Shown in pieces: positions 53,511 through 63,608 of a stretch of 64,000 nt of DNA. The position numbers and the translations under genes are program-made. The DNA comes from Acetanaerobacterium elongatum (GTDB lineage: Bacteria > Bacillota > Clostridia > Oscillospirales > Ruminococcaceae), in contig NZ_FNID01000014.1 of NCBI RefSeq assembly GCF_900103835.1, forward strand, positions 17,346 through 81,345. Reading direction: 5' to 3'. A model generated the notes under the pieces. It worked only from the letters and a program-made list of their open reading frames with translations, had not been told where the DNA came from and did not search any database. Position 1 is the first letter of the stretch. Each line of letters begins with the position of its first letter.

Positions 53511-54911
53511 ATGAACACTCAATTGATTGGATTAAGCGAAATTAATGGCCCGCTTGTGGTACTGGATAACATTCCTTCCGTCAGCTTCGATGAAATTGTG
53601 GAGCTGAAGCTTACAAGCGGCGAAACCCGTACAGGGCGTGTGGTTCAGGTAGACGGGCACCGGGCGGTAATTCAGGTTTTTGAAGGTACCCGCGGCATCT
53701 CGCTAACCAATACCACCACGCGGCTTACCGGCCACCCCATGGAGCTGCCTGTTTCAAAGGAGCTACTCGGGCGTATCTTCAACGGCGCAGGCAGGCCTGC
53801 CGACGGGCTTGGTGAGATTTATTACGACAAGAAGCTTGATATCAACGGGCGGCCTTTAAACCCTGTTTCACGCGTTTACCCCAGAAACTATATCCGTACC
53901 GGTATCTCATCCATCGACGCACTGATTACCCTGATTCGCGGCCAGAAGCTGCCGATCTTCTCGGGTTCGGGCATGAGCCACAACAAGCTTGCCGTGCAGA
54001 TTGTGCGCCAGTCGCAGATTGCCGAAGAGGAGGGCTCCTCCTTCGGCGTGGTATTCGCCGCGATGGGGGTTACCAACGACGTTGCGGATTACTTTAGGCG
54101 TTCATTTGCCGAGAGCGGCGTTCTTGAAAAGGTGGTTATGTTCTTAAACCTTTCCAACGACCCGATTATCGAGCGTATCCTCACCCCGCGCTGTGCCTTA
54201 ACCGCTGCGGAATATCTGGCCTACGAGCACAACATGCATATCCTTGTAATCCTAACCGATATGACCTCCTATGCCGAGGCGCTGCGCGAATTCTCCTCCT
54301 CTAAGGGTGAGATTCCCGGACGAAAGGGCTACCCCGGCTACCTGTATTCCGACCTGGCCTCGATTTATGAGCGCGCTGGTATTGTAGAGGGCAAGGGCGG
54401 CTCGGTAACACAGATTCCGATACTCACCATGCCCAACGACGATATCACCCACCCGATACCCGACCTTACGGGCTACATCACCGAGGGGCAGATTGTGCTG
54501 GACCGCAGTCTCGATCAGGCCGGTGTATACCCCTCTATCTCGATTCTGCCCTCGCTTTCTCGTTTGATGAAGGACGGTATCGGCAAGGGCTACACCCGTG
54601 AGGATCACTCTGCCGTTGCCAACCAGCTGTTCGCAAGCTACGCAAAGGTGCAGGATGCGCGCGCACTGGCTTCGGTTATCGGCGAGGAGGAGCTCACGCC
54701 GGTTGATAAGCAGTATATCCTGTTCGGCAGGCAGTTTGAAAAGCACTTTATCACACAGGCGTTTGATGATAACCGCACCATCGAGCAAACGCTCGACCTG
54801 GGCTGGAGGCTGTTAAGCATCCTGCCGCGCGAAGAGCTTGACCGTGTAGATAACGAGGTGCTGAGCCAGCATTACAATGCCGATGCTGCACAGGAATTCA
54901 AAGAGAATTAG
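53511..54911 (+). CDS. ntpB: V-type ATPase non-catalytic subunit B
   Basis: A 466-residue regulatory subunit of the A3B3 head. Landmarks are [45 protein letters not shown] region (core [18 protein letters not shown]), where the P-loop is degenerate as expected for B subunits, then [17 protein letters not shown] and the Arg-rich [16 protein letters not shown] equivalent ([18 protein letters not shown]). The ATG at 53511 follows AAAGGAATGG. Confidence 0.97.
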   Translation: MNTQLIGLSEINGPLVVLDNIPSVSFDEIVELKLTSGETRTGRVVQVDGHRAVIQVFEGTRGISLTNTTTRLTGHPMELPVSKELLGRIFNGAGRPADGLGEIYYDKKLDINGRPLNPVSRVYPRNYIRTGISSIDALITLIRGQKLPIFSGSGMSHNKLAVQIVRQSQIAEEEGSSFGVVFAAMGVTNDVADYFRRSFAESGVLEKVVMFLNLSNDPIIERILTPRCALTAAEYLAYEHNMHILVILTDMTSYAEALREFSSSKGEIPGRKGYPGYLYSDLASIYERAGIVEGKGGSVTQIPILTMPNDDITHPIPDLTGYITEGQIVLDRSLDQAGVYPSISILPSLSRLMKDGIGKGYTREDHSAVANQLFASYAKVQDARALASVIGEEELTPVDKQYILFGRQFEKHFITQAFDDNRTIEQTLDLGWRLLSILPREELDRVDNEVLSQHYNADAAQEFKEN

Positions 54912-54952
54912 CTTTAAGGCTTGCGGCATTTCTTACGAAAGGATTGGTTATA

Positions 54953-55573
54953 ATGGCCGGACAGATCTTCCCTACCAAGGGTAACCTGATTGCCGTTAAA
55001 AAGTCGCTGGCACTTTCCACGCTGGGGTTTGACCTGCTTGACCGCAAGCGCAACATCCTTGTGCGTGAGATGATGCAGCTGATAGACCGTGCCAATGAAA
55101 TCGGCAAGGAGATTGACGATGCCTACACTAAGGCGTATAAATCCCTGCAGCTTGCCAATCTCCACATGGGTATTGTAGAAAACGACGCGCAGGCTGTTCC
55201 CGCATATAACGGCTTATCCCTCTACTCCCGCAGCGTTATGGGGGTGGAGATTCCTAAGATATCGCTGGAGCGTGTGCGTGTGGAGCCCCATTACGGGCTG
55301 TACAATACAAGCTCCCACTTGGATCAGGCCTATGTGGAGTTCAGAAACCTTTTGCAGCTCACCGCAGAGCTGGCAGAGGTAGAAAACAGCGTTTACCGTC
55401 TGGCTCAGGCTATTAAAAAGACGCAGCGCCGCGCAAACTCGCTTAAAAATATCATCATCCCCCGCTTTCAGGAGATTACCAAGTATATCTCAGGATACCT
55501 GGAGGAGAAGGAACGCGAAGAATTTTCGCGCCTGAAGGTGCTGAAAAAAACACTGCACGATGAAGGCTTGTAG
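54953..55573 (+). CDS. ntpD: V-type ATPase subunit D
   Basis: A 206-residue central rotor shaft, two long antiparallel helices. The N-terminal QIFPTKGNLIAVKKSLALS and C-terminal RRANSLKNIIIPRFQEITK are the family signatures. Last gene of the ATPase operon, with the long-spacer ribosome site GAAAGGATTGGTTATA before the ATG at 54953. Confidence 0.96.
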   Translation: MAGQIFPTKGNLIAVKKSLALSTLGFDLLDRKRNILVREMMQLIDRANEIGKEIDDAYTKAYKSLQLANLHMGIVENDAQAVPAYNGLSLYSRSVMGVEIPKISLERVRVEPHYGLYNTSSHLDQAYVEFRNLLQLTAELAEVENSVYRLAQAIKKTQRRANSLKNIIIPRFQEITKYISGYLEEKEREEFSRLKVLKKTLHDEGL

Positions 55574-55610
55574 TTATCCCATTATTCACAAAATAAAGCT
55601 GAAATAATAC

Positions 55611-55639
55611 TTGTTTTGCAATTTTGTTTGTGCTATATT
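55611..55639 (+). promoter_or_regulatory. Promoter upstream of the antiporter gene
   Basis: TTGTTT, 17 bp, TATATT; start near 55646. A second possible promoter (TTGATG, 18 bp, TACAAT) overlaps downstream, ending near 55685. Confidence 0.6.
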
Positions 55640-55692
55640 AGTATCTGGTTTTGTTTTGATGCTTGTATTGCTTGTTAGTTACAATGACGTGA

Positions 55693-55719
55693 CTTCTATC
55701 AGCAATGATAGGAGTTTTT
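55693..55719 (+). terminator. Terminator or attenuator before the antiporter gene
   Basis: 9-bp stem CTTCTATCA/TGATAGGAG with a GCAA tetraloop and then TTTTTATTT. It lies between the promoter at 55611 and the gene at 55799, and 120 nt after ntpD. Confidence 0.8.
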
Positions 55720-55798
55720 ATTTGCCTTTTGGTAAATTTTGGCTCCTTCACGCTTATACACATCAGCAATCCAGTTTAGTAAAAGGGGATCGGCATGT

Positions 55799-57046
55799 AT
55801 GGATTCTTTCAACTTTTTAATCGACCTAGCATTAATTCTGATAAGCACAAAGGTACTTGGTTTATTAACGAAGCGTTTTCAGATGCCGCAGGTAGTCGGC
55901 GCACTGTTGGCAGGGCTCATTTTTGGCCCGGCTCTGCTGAATATGATAAAGGAAACCGATTTTATTGCCAAAACCTCAGAAATCGGCGTAATCGTACTGA
56001 TGTTTACCGCCGGCCTTGAGACAGATATTAAAGAGCTGAAGAAAACCGGTAAGGCCTCGTTTATCATTGCAACGCTGGGTGTGCTCGTTCCGCTGGCAGG
56101 CGGCTTTGGCCTTGCTGCTCTGTTTAACACAACCCCGTCATCAGATGCCTCCGCAAGCCTGTTCTTGCAGAATATCTTCATCGGCGTTGTACTAACCGCA
56201 ACCTCTGTAAGTATTACGGTTGAAACCCTTAAAGAAATCGGCAAGCTCAGCACCCGCGCGGGCAACGCCATTTTGGGCGCGGCGATTATCGACGATATCC
56301 TCGGCATTATCGCACTCACCATCATTACAAGCTTTGCCGACAAAAGCGTAAACGTATTATTCGTACTGTTAAAGATTGTTGGCTTCTTCGCTTTCTCGGG
56401 TGTGATCGGTATTGCGTTTAATTACATCTTCGGGAAGATTGTTAACCATTACAACAAGGATATGCGGCGTTTTATTATTATCGCGTTCTTCTTCTGCCTG
56501 CTGCTTTCCTATTGCGCCGAACAGTTTTTCGGTGTTGCCGATATTACTGGCGCATACATTGCAGGGCTTATTATATCCAACAGTCCGAAATCCAACTACA
56601 TTGCCTCAAGGTTCGATACCCTCTCCTACATGTTTCTTTCCCCGATATTCTTCGCCAGTATAGGATTAAAGGTTTCGCTGCCCCATATGACCGTCGCCAT
56701 CGTTATCTTTTCGGTGCTGTTGGTACTGGTGGCCACGATTACCAAGATTATTGGCTGTGGGCTTGGCGCTAAGCTGTGCCGCTTTACCAATCACGAGGCC
56801 ATACAGGTGGGCTGCGGCATGATTTCGCGCGGCGAGGTTGCGTTGATTGTTGCCGATAAGGGTGCCGCGCTTGGGCTTATGTCCGCCACCTTCTTCGGGC
56901 CGGTGATTTTAACCGTTATTATCACCACCATCGTAGCACCGATACTGTTAAAGCTTGCATTCCGTCCCAAGGGCAATATCGAGGATAAGCTCGAAACCAA
57001 TTCGCTTGTTGAAGACTATGTAAAGATGGACGAATTCAACCAATAG
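55799..57046 (+). CDS. Cation:proton antiporter (CPA2, Kef/GerN/NapA-like)
   Basis: A 415-residue integral membrane protein with about 11-12 TM helices. The first helices read ALILISTKVLGLLTKRFQMPQVVGALLAGLIFGP; GIVLLMF-like VIVLMFTAGLETDIKEL and the core DD-type region (GAAIIDDILGIIALT) with two aspartates form the ion path. It lacks the C-terminal TrkA-N domain of KefB/C. Located directly after the V-ATPase operon, it could use the proton gradient the ATPase makes, or exchange Na+ for H+. The ATG at 55799 follows AAAAGGGGA. Confidence 0.92.
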   Translation: MDSFNFLIDLALILISTKVLGLLTKRFQMPQVVGALLAGLIFGPALLNMIKETDFIAKTSEIGVIVLMFTAGLETDIKELKKTGKASFIIATLGVLVPLAGGFGLAALFNTTPSSDASASLFLQNIFIGVVLTATSVSITVETLKEIGKLSTRAGNAILGAAIIDDILGIIALTIITSFADKSVNVLFVLLKIVGFFAFSGVIGIAFNYIFGKIVNHYNKDMRRFIIIAFFFCLLLSYCAEQFFGVADITGAYIAGLIISNSPKSNYIASRFDTLSYMFLSPIFFASIGLKVSLPHMTVAIVIFSVLLVLVATITKIIGCGLGAKLCRFTNHEAIQVGCGMISRGEVALIVADKGAALGLMSATFFGPVILTVIITTIVAPILLKLAFRPKGNIEDKLETNSLVEDYVKMDEFNQ

Positions 57047-57092
57047 CTGTGCCTTAAAAGTCTTGTGTTGATTTTATAACGATAAGTTACCA

Positions 57093-57127
57093 AAAGCGGC
57101 TGTTGCAACTATTGCAGCAGCCGCTTT
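57093..57127. terminator. Bidirectional terminator, antiporter versus hypothetical gene
   Basis: A perfect 10-bp stem AAAGCGGCTG/CAGCCGCTTT with a 15-nt loop, T-rich flanks both ways, between convergent genes. Confidence 0.85.
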
Positions 57128-57134
57128 ATTTGCT

Positions 57135-58007
57135 TTAAAACAGTTTTTCTAATAAATAAGTGTTCAGTTGCTCCGGCAGCGGGCAGCAGTAGTACGGGTC
57201 ATAGGCCAGATAGGTTTTGCCCTCGGCTTTTATAATGGTAAAGGTTCTTTCATGAAGTCCGTCTTTGCTCACGGCATCTACCTCCGCCGCCCGGTAGCTT
57301 TCAGGGCAATACTGCTTCTCTATATCCTCCTCTGCCTCACTCAGCTCGACGAACGGATTGCATATCCCGCCGTCCAGCTCAACCTTTGCCGCCTTATCTG
57401 TGGTAGATTCTAAACCGCGGATATTGTCGCCGTAGTGAACGGTGAATTCAAAGTTTGCAAGATTCTTATAATAGGCTTTTGTTGTATCAAGCTGCGAGTC
57501 CAGTACGAATAGTTTTGCTATATCCAATTCCGACCTGCTGAATGCAACCATATCGTTTCCGGCACCGTTTTCAACCTGGAATATTGGTTGTAAATTGTTG
57601 CTTTCCTGCGTTTTAACCGATGCAATCGGGGTTCCTTTTCGAATAAGCTCACGGTCACAAGACCAAAAATCTATATACCTCTTTCCGTTTAAAACAAGCT
57701 CGCCCTGCTCTTCGTTGTATTGTGCACGAACACCGTTATCTGTGTATTTGTAGGTAACTGCATTATTCACTTCCACTGCAGAGACTGCAAATAATACGCC
57801 CAACGGCAGCGCGACGGTATAGCAGATGATTGACCCTATTAAAAAGCCCTTCTTTCTTTTTCCGCTGCGAGCTTTTTTTGCTGAAAAGATAATTATAAAG
57901 ATTGTGCCCAGCAAAAAAGACACAATCAATAAACCGAGCAAACACAATACGAGAAACATGATAACAGACATACCTAAAAGCACAGATATTCCGGCCAATA
58001 ACGTCAC
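57135..58007 (-). CDS. Hypothetical two-TM membrane protein with extracytoplasmic domain
   Basis: A 290-residue protein not recognised. Two strongly hydrophobic segments (about 10-42 and 54-78), separated by a Lys/Arg-rich loop (SAKKARSGKRKKG), place most of the chain (80-290) outside the membrane. This part is acidic and has four cysteines (around SCDRE, GGICNP, KQYCPES, YYCCP). The start is a GTG at 58007 close to AAAAGGG; a TTG three codons later would give better spacing. Terminators lie on both sides, so it is a single-gene unit. Confidence 0.7.
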   Translation of the reverse strand: MTLLAGISVLLGMSVIMFLVLCLLGLLIVSFLLGTIFIIIFSAKKARSGKRKKGFLIGSIICYTVALPLGVLFAVSAVEVNNAVTYKYTDNGVRAQYNEEQGELVLNGKRYIDFWSCDRELIRKGTPIASVKTQESNNLQPIFQVENGAGNDMVAFSRSELDIAKLFVLDSQLDTTKAYYKNLANFEFTVHYGDNIRGLESTTDKAAKVELDGGICNPFVELSEAEEDIEKQYCPESYRAAEVDAVSKDGLHERTFTIIKAEGKTYLAYDPYYCCPLPEQLNTYLLEKLF

Positions 58008-58090
58008 TTCCCTTTTGCTGGCTCTTGCCTATACCCATATTTTTTTATTATATCAATATTTATGAAACAGTTCAACCTCTATAAAATACA

Positions 58091-58124
58091 AAAACCCCGC
58101 CCGGCAAATGCCGGACGGGGTTTT
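58091..58124 (-). terminator. Terminator of the PFOR gene
   Basis: AAAACCCCG and CGGGGTTTT arms with an inner CCGG stem and a T-run, 17 nt after the stop. Confidence 0.92.
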
Positions 58125-58140
58125 AATGCATGGTGAATGC

Positions 58141-61100
58141 TTATTCTACATCGTAGAGCTTGGAGAGTTTTACAAGGTGGTTGTACTTCTCAACTGCAGT
58201 CTTATCAGCCTGCGCGAAGAGTCTCTCTGCTCTTTCGGGGAATGCGCGGGTCAGCGAGCTGTAGCGAACCTCGGTCTTAATGAAGTCCTGATAGCTTGCG
58301 GTAGGCGCCTTGCTGTCAAGCTGGAAGGGATTCTTGCCTGCAGCCTTCAGGCGGGGATCGAAGCGGAAGAGGTGCCAGTAACCGGCTGCAACCGCATTCT
58401 TAATCTCGCTCTGGCTGATGCCCATGCCGCCCTTGATACCGTGGTTGATACAGGGAGCATATGCGATGATGATAGAGGGGCCGTTGTAGCTCTCGGCCTC
58501 GTTGAAGGCCTTGAGGCACTGGTTGTAGTCGGCGCCCATACCAATCTGAGCAACGTATACATAACCGTAGCTCATGGCGATAGCAGCAAGATCCTTCTTC
58601 TTTACTTCCTTACCAGCGGCAGCAAACTGAGCCACAGCGCCGGTAGGAGTACTCTTGGAGGACTGGCCGCCGGTGTTGGAGTAAACCTCGGTATCGAATA
58701 CCAGAATGTTTACGTCCTCGTTCTGAGCAATTACATGGTCAAGACCGCCGAAGCCGATATCATAAGCCCAGCCGTCGCCGCCCAGAATCCATACGCTCTT
58801 CTTGGCGAGGTAATCCTTATCCTTTAAGATATCCTTTGCAAGTGCGCTGCCGTTCTTTTCAAGCTCGGCAACCAGCTTATCGGTAGCGGCGCCGTTGGCG
58901 TTGCCGTTCTCGTAGGTTGCAATATACTCGGCAGCTGCAGCCTTAAAGCTTTCACCTGCAGTTTCGGCCAGAGCCTGAACCTTGGCGGAAAGACGGCTTC
59001 TGAGCTGCTTCTGGGCAAGATACATACCGTAGCCGTACTCAGCGTTATCCTCAAACAGCGAGTTCGCCCATGCGGGGCCAAAGCCCTTGTGGTTTACGGT
59101 GTAAGGAGTGGAGGGAGCCGAACCGCCCCAGATAGAGGAACAGCCGGTGGCGTTGGAGATATACATCCTGTCGCCGAACAGCTGGGTCATCAGCTTGGCG
59201 TAAGGGGTTTCACCGCAGCCTGCGCATGCGCCCGAAAACTCGAGCAACGGCTGCTTTAACTGGCTGCCCTTGATAGTGGTGGGCTTAAACTTCTCCAGCA
59301 CCTCGGCCTTGGGAGCAAGCTCTACGCCATAGTCAAATACGGGCTGCTGATCATTCTGTGTTTCGATGGGCTTCATTACAAGCGCCTTGTTGCCGCCCTT
59401 GCCGGGGCATACGTTTGCGCAGGATCCGCAGCCGGTGCAGTCAAGCACCGATACCGACATGGTGAACTTATAGCCGGGCATACCGGTCATATCAGCCATT
59501 TTTGTGCCCTTAGGTGCCTTTGCAGCCTCGTCCGCTGTCATGACAATGGGGCGCATAACCGCGTGCGGGCAAACCAGTGAGCAGAAGGTGCACTGGATGC
59601 AGTTTTCGGGAATCCACTCGGGAACATCCACCGCAATGCCGCGCTTCTCGTAAGCGGCGCTGCCCTGCGGGAAGGTGCCGTCCGCCATATCCACAAAGGT
59701 GGAAACGGGCAGCTTATCACCCTGCTGCTTATTTACAGGAATCTCAATCTCATTTACAAACTTCACAAGGTCAGGACGATTGCCGGTTGCGGCATGAGCC
59801 TTGGTGTTATCGGTAGCGTCGGCCCAAGAAGCGGGAACCTTCACCTCAACAATGCCGTTTACGCCGGCATCGATGGCTGCATGGTTCATCGCAACAACCT
59901 TTTCGCCCTTCTTGCCGTAGGAAGCGGTAGCCGCATCCTTCATATACTTCACGGCTTCATCAATCGGGATGATGTCGGCGAGCTTGAAGAAGGCCGACTG
60001 CAGAACGGTGTTAATACGTCCGCCAAGGCCGATCTCCTTACCGATCTTCACACCGTCGATGGTGTAGAACTTGATGTTGTTCTTGGCAATAAAGCGCTTA
60101 TCCTTCGCGGGGAGGTGTTTCTCAATCTCTGCGGCATCCCACTGGCAGTTCAGAAGGAAGGTGCCGCCCGGCTTGATATCCTCTACCATATCGTAGTGGC
60201 CAACATAAGCGGGATTATGGCAGGCAACAAAGTCTGCCTTGTTGATAAGGTAGGTGGAGTGAATGGGGGTTTTACCAAAGCGCAGGTGCGAGATGGTAAC
60301 ACCGCCGGACTTCTTGGAGTCGTATGCGAAGTATGCCTGTGCATACATGTCGGTATGGTCGCCGATAATCTTGATGGAGTTCTTGTTAGCACCAACGGTA
60401 CCATCGGAACCAAGGCCCCAGAACTTGCAGCTTGTGGTGCCCTTGGGGGTGGTGTCGGGGTTTTCGCCGATGGGCAGTGAAAGATGTGTTACATCGTCCT
60501 CAATGCCAACGGTGAACTGCTTCTTTGCGGTATTGTTGAAAACAGCGATAATCTGCGCGGGGGTGGTGTCCTTCGAGCCTAAGCCGTAGCGGCCGGTGAA
60601 TACGGGGATATTGGCGAATTTGCTGTCCTTAAGGGAAGCAACCACGTCAAGATAAAGCGGCTCGCCGAGTGCGCCGGGCTCCTTGGTGCGGTCGAGCACG
60701 GAAATCTGCTTTACGCTTGCAGGAATCGCGTCGATTAAATGCTTTGCAGAGAACGGTCTGTACAGACGAACCTTTACAAGGCCGTACTTGCCGCCCTTGG
60801 CATTCAGGTAGTCGATGGTCTCATCGATGGTCTCGCAAACAGAGCCCATCGCGATAATGATGTGCTCGGCATCGGGTGCACCGTAGTAGTTGAACAGCTT
60901 GTAATTGGTGCCGATTTTGGCGTTTACAACATCCATATATTTCTGAGCAAGCTCAGGAACAGCGTTATAGTAGGAGTTGCAGGCCTCTCTTGCCTGGAAG
61001 AAGATATCAGGGTTCTGAGCGGTACCGCGAAGTACGGGGTGCTCAGGGTTTAAGGCACGGCGGCGGAACGCGTCAATAGCGTCCATATCAGCCATGGAAG

Positions 61101-61674
61101 CGAGGTCTTCATCACTCCATACCTGAATCTTCTGCAGCTCGTGAGATGTTCTGAAGCCGTCGAAGAAGTTTAAGAACGGAACGCGGCCCTTGATGGCAGT
61201 AAGGTGTGCAACGGGGGTTAAGTCCATAACCTCCTGCACGCTGCTTTCGCAAAGCATTGCAAAGCCGGTCTGGCGGCAGGCATATACGTCGGAGTGATCG
61301 CCAAAGATCGAGAGTGCGTGTGAAGCAAGTGCACGGGCCGAAACGTTCAGAACGCACGGCAGCAGTTCGCCCGCAATCTTATACATATTGGGGATCATGA
61401 GCAGAAGACCCTGGGAAGCTGTGAAGGTGGTGGTTAAGGCACCCGCAGCCAAAGAGCCGTGAACAGTACCTGCAGCACCGGCTTCAGACTGCATTTCGGC
61501 TACCTTTACCTCGGTGCCAAAGATGTTCTTGCGGCCATCAGCAGCCCACTTGTCGGTAACCTCTGCCATAACGGATGACGGTGTAATCGGGTAGATTGCA
61601 GCGACATCGGTGTAGGCGTAGGAAACGTGTGCGGCAGCATTATTGCCGTCCATGGTTTTCATTTTTCTCGCCAT
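58141..61674 (-). CDS. nifJ: Pyruvate:ferredoxin (flavodoxin) oxidoreductase
   Basis: An 1177-residue single-chain enzyme oxidising pyruvate to acetyl-CoA, CO2 and reduced ferredoxin, central to anaerobic fermentation. The N-terminal pyrimidine domain has AAAHVSYAYTDVAAIYPITPSS; two ferredoxin-type 4Fe-4S motifs (CIQCTFCSLVCPH and CTGCGSCANVCPG) sit in the middle; ACAGCGETPYAKL supplies proximal-cluster ligands; and GGDGWAYDIGFGGLDH binds TPP. Full length. Monocistronic, with AAGGAGG and a restricted codon set suggesting high expression. Confidence 0.97.
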   Translation of the reverse strand: MARKMKTMDGNNAAAHVSYAYTDVAAIYPITPSSVMAEVTDKWAADGRKNIFGTEVKVAEMQSEAGAAGTVHGSLAAGALTTTFTASQGLLLMIPNMYKIAGELLPCVLNVSARALASHALSIFGDHSDVYACRQTGFAMLCESSVQEVMDLTPVAHLTAIKGRVPFLNFFDGFRTSHELQKIQVWSDEDLASMADMDAIDAFRRRALNPEHPVLRGTAQNPDIFFQAREACNSYYNAVPELAQKYMDVVNAKIGTNYKLFNYYGAPDAEHIIIAMGSVCETIDETIDYLNAKGGKYGLVKVRLYRPFSAKHLIDAIPASVKQISVLDRTKEPGALGEPLYLDVVASLKDSKFANIPVFTGRYGLGSKDTTPAQIIAVFNNTAKKQFTVGIEDDVTHLSLPIGENPDTTPKGTTSCKFWGLGSDGTVGANKNSIKIIGDHTDMYAQAYFAYDSKKSGGVTISHLRFGKTPIHSTYLINKADFVACHNPAYVGHYDMVEDIKPGGTFLLNCQWDAAEIEKHLPAKDKRFIAKNNIKFYTIDGVKIGKEIGLGGRINTVLQSAFFKLADIIPIDEAVKYMKDAATASYGKKGEKVVAMNHAAIDAGVNGIVEVKVPASWADATDNTKAHAATGNRPDLVKFVNEIEIPVNKQQGDKLPVSTFVDMADGTFPQGSAAYEKRGIAVDVPEWIPENCIQCTFCSLVCPHAVMRPIVMTADEAAKAPKGTKMADMTGMPGYKFTMSVSVLDCTGCGSCANVCPGKGGNKALVMKPIETQNDQQPVFDYGVELAPKAEVLEKFKPTTIKGSQLKQPLLEFSGACAGCGETPYAKLMTQLFGDRMYISNATGCSSIWGGSAPSTPYTVNHKGFGPAWANSLFEDNAEYGYGMYLAQKQLRSRLSAKVQALAETAGESFKAAAAEYIATYENGNANGAATDKLVAELEKNGSALAKDILKDKDYLAKKSVWILGGDGWAYDIGFGGLDHVIAQNEDVNILVFDTEVYSNTGGQSSKSTPTGAVAQFAAAGKEVKKKDLAAIAMSYGYVYVAQIGMGADYNQCLKAFNEAESYNGPSIIIAYAPCINHGIKGGMGISQSEIKNAVAAGYWHLFRFDPRLKAAGKNPFQLDSKAPTASYQDFIKTEVRYSSLTRAFPERAERLFAQADKTAVEKYNHLVKLSKLYDVE

Positions 61675-61798
61675 AATTTTTTATATCCTCCTTATTGGTT
61701 TGACAAAAGTAGTATACGGCACCTTGTACCGCAGGGCATAGAAACGAAATTTATGATAAAAAAATAACAAAGTGGGCAGTTGGAATTCACCACCTGAA

Positions 61799-61827
61799 AT
61801 TATAACTTGTTTAGGTTTTAAAGTAAA
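61799..61827 (-). promoter_or_regulatory. Promoter of the PFOR gene
   Basis: TTTACT, 17 bp, TATAAT on the minus strand; leader about 120 nt. A short CGGTAC/GTGCCG hairpin lies near 61720 in the leader. The stretch 61828-62081 holds no gene I can see; it is AT-rich. Confidence 0.6.
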
Positions 61828-62081
61828 TATCTAAATAGCATATTAATATATTAAATTTAAGTGAATTTTGGACATTTTCCTTGTTTTTAAGGGTGAAAAA
61901 GGTACAGTCTTTGTCTTGTTATGCTTTATTTTTATCGTCAAATTCCACTGTTTGGCACAATAAAGCCATTCCCGCCCTTATTATCTAAAACTGAAATGAA
62001 TTATCGGTTGGTGATATTGCACCGAAAGGCAAAAGCACTAATTTCTGTTTTTGTTTTTTTCAATAATTCCCACCGGTAAGT

Positions 62082-62110
62082 TTGACAGATTGCATTAAAA
62101 TAGATATATT
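62082..62110 (+). promoter_or_regulatory. Promoter of the CNNM/CorC gene
   Basis: Consensus TTGACA, 17 bp, TATATT; start near 62117. Confidence 0.85.
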
Positions 62111-62127
62111 ATAAATTGTATAAATAT

Positions 62128-62180
62128 CGGGCCGCTTCGTAATTGCGTTATGCAGGTATTTTAAAAAAGCGGTATACCCG
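62128..62180 (+). promoter_or_regulatory. Hairpin in the CNNM/CorC leader
   Basis: CGGG and CCGCTT pair with AAGCGG and CCCG, forming an interrupted stem within the 90-nt leader. It ends about 11 nt before AAGGAG. Too short for an M-box and no such consensus seen. Confidence 0.5.
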
Positions 62181-62206
62181 GTACACATAAAGGAGTTAAA
62201 CACAAC

Positions 62207-63562
62207 ATGGTAGACCCTGACGGTAGTATATTGTATCTCGCCCTGCTGCTGGTGCTGATACTAATCAACGCATTCTTTGCAGGCAGCGAGATTGCCATCA
62301 TTCAGGTAAACGATAATAAAATTCAGCATATGGCCGATGAAGGCGACAAAAAGGCGGTTCAACTGCTCAGGCTGGTTTCGGAACCTTCCTCCTTTCTGGC
62401 CACTATTCAAATCGGCGTAACCATCTCGGGCTTTTTAGCCTCCGCTGTGGCGGCTGACAGCTTTGCCGGGCCGATTGTGGCGTCACTCAAGGGTAGTGTT
62501 CCCATTCCCGAATCGCTTTTAAAGATTCTTACGGTTGTAATTATTACTATTATTTTGTCCTATTTTACGCTGGTATTCGGGGAACTGGTGCCAAAACGCA
62601 TTGCGCTGCAAAACCCCGAAAAATTTGCGTTTCGCGCGGTGGGGCCGCTTCTGTTTTTATACAAGGCTACCAAGCCGTTTGTGTGGCTGCTCTCCAAATC
62701 CACCAACGGTGTGGTTCGCCTCTTTGGTATCGACCCTCATGCCGAGCCGGAGCATGTAACCGAAGAGGAAATCCGCATGATGGTGGATGTGGGCAACGAA
62801 AAGGGTGTAATCGAGGAAAGCGAGAAGGAGATGATCAACAACATCTTCGAGATGGATGACATCACCGCCGCCGAGATTATGACCCACCGCACCGATATCT
62901 TTGCCGTTTCGATTAGCGATTCCATCTCCGACGTGGTAAACCTTGCACTGGAGGAAGGCTACTCGCGCATTCCCGTTTACGAGGATGACCTTGATAATAT
63001 CCTCGGCGTTATCTATGTAAAAGACCTGCTGCGGTTAATCGGGCAGCAGGATATAAGCGGTGCGAAGCTCTCCGACTTTATCCGCCCCGCGCTCTATGTG
63101 CCCGAGAGCAACCATGTAAAAGAGCTGTTTAAGGAGTTTCAGGATAAAAAGGTGCAGTTTGCGGTGGTGTGCGACGAATACGGCGGCACCAGCGGCATCA
63201 TCACCATGGAGGATCTGCTCGAGGCCATCGTGGGCAATATTCAGGACGAATACGACCACGAGGAGGAGGAGATTACACAGGTAGACGACACCACCTTTAC
63301 GGTGGATGGCACCACCAACATCGAGGAGCTTTCCGATATCCTTGACATAGCACTTCCCGACGAGGGCGACTACGAAACCATCGCGGGCCTGATTATCGAC
63401 ATGCTCGGGCGCATTCCCGCCGAGGATGAGCACCCCACCGTAATCGTGAACAACGTAGAGTTCACAGTGCTAGAGGTAGAGGAGCGGCGCATCGTGAGCG
63501 TGAAGGTAGTAAAGCTACCCCCGCCACCCGAGGAGGACGCGGAGGAGAAGAAGGAAGACTAG
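62207..63562 (+). CDS. CNNM-CBS-CorC membrane protein (HlyC/CorC family)
   Basis: A 451-residue protein. The CNNM/DUF21 domain (about 1-200, four TM segments, start LILINAFFAGSEIAI) is followed by a tandem CBS pair (about 215-345: MTHRTDIFAVSISDSISDVV; EYGGTSGIITMEDLLEAIVG) and a C-terminal CorC_HlyC domain (about 365-440). The tail is acidic (PPPEEDAEEKKED). Homologues move or sense divalent cations such as Mg2+ with CBS-bound ATP. Own consensus promoter; AAGGAG precedes the ATG. Confidence 0.93.
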   Translation: MVDPDGSILYLALLLVLILINAFFAGSEIAIIQVNDNKIQHMADEGDKKAVQLLRLVSEPSSFLATIQIGVTISGFLASAVAADSFAGPIVASLKGSVPIPESLLKILTVVIITIILSYFTLVFGELVPKRIALQNPEKFAFRAVGPLLFLYKATKPFVWLLSKSTNGVVRLFGIDPHAEPEHVTEEEIRMMVDVGNEKGVIEESEKEMINNIFEMDDITAAEIMTHRTDIFAVSISDSISDVVNLALEEGYSRIPVYEDDLDNILGVIYVKDLLRLIGQQDISGAKLSDFIRPALYVPESNHVKELFKEFQDKKVQFAVVCDEYGGTSGIITMEDLLEAIVGNIQDEYDHEEEEITQVDDTTFTVDGTTNIEELSDILDIALPDEGDYETIAGLIIDMLGRIPAEDEHPTVIVNNVEFTVLEVEERRIVSVKVVKLPPPPEEDAEEKKED

Positions 63563-63608
63563 TTTTAAACTTAAATATCGCTTAGAATACCGCAGGCGCC
63601 CTGTGAAT

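Noticed and set aside
62117..62206. M-box (Mg2+) riboswitch before the CNNM/CorC gene
   Set aside because: The leader is only about 90 nt and lacks the M-box core; only a simple interrupted hairpin is visible.
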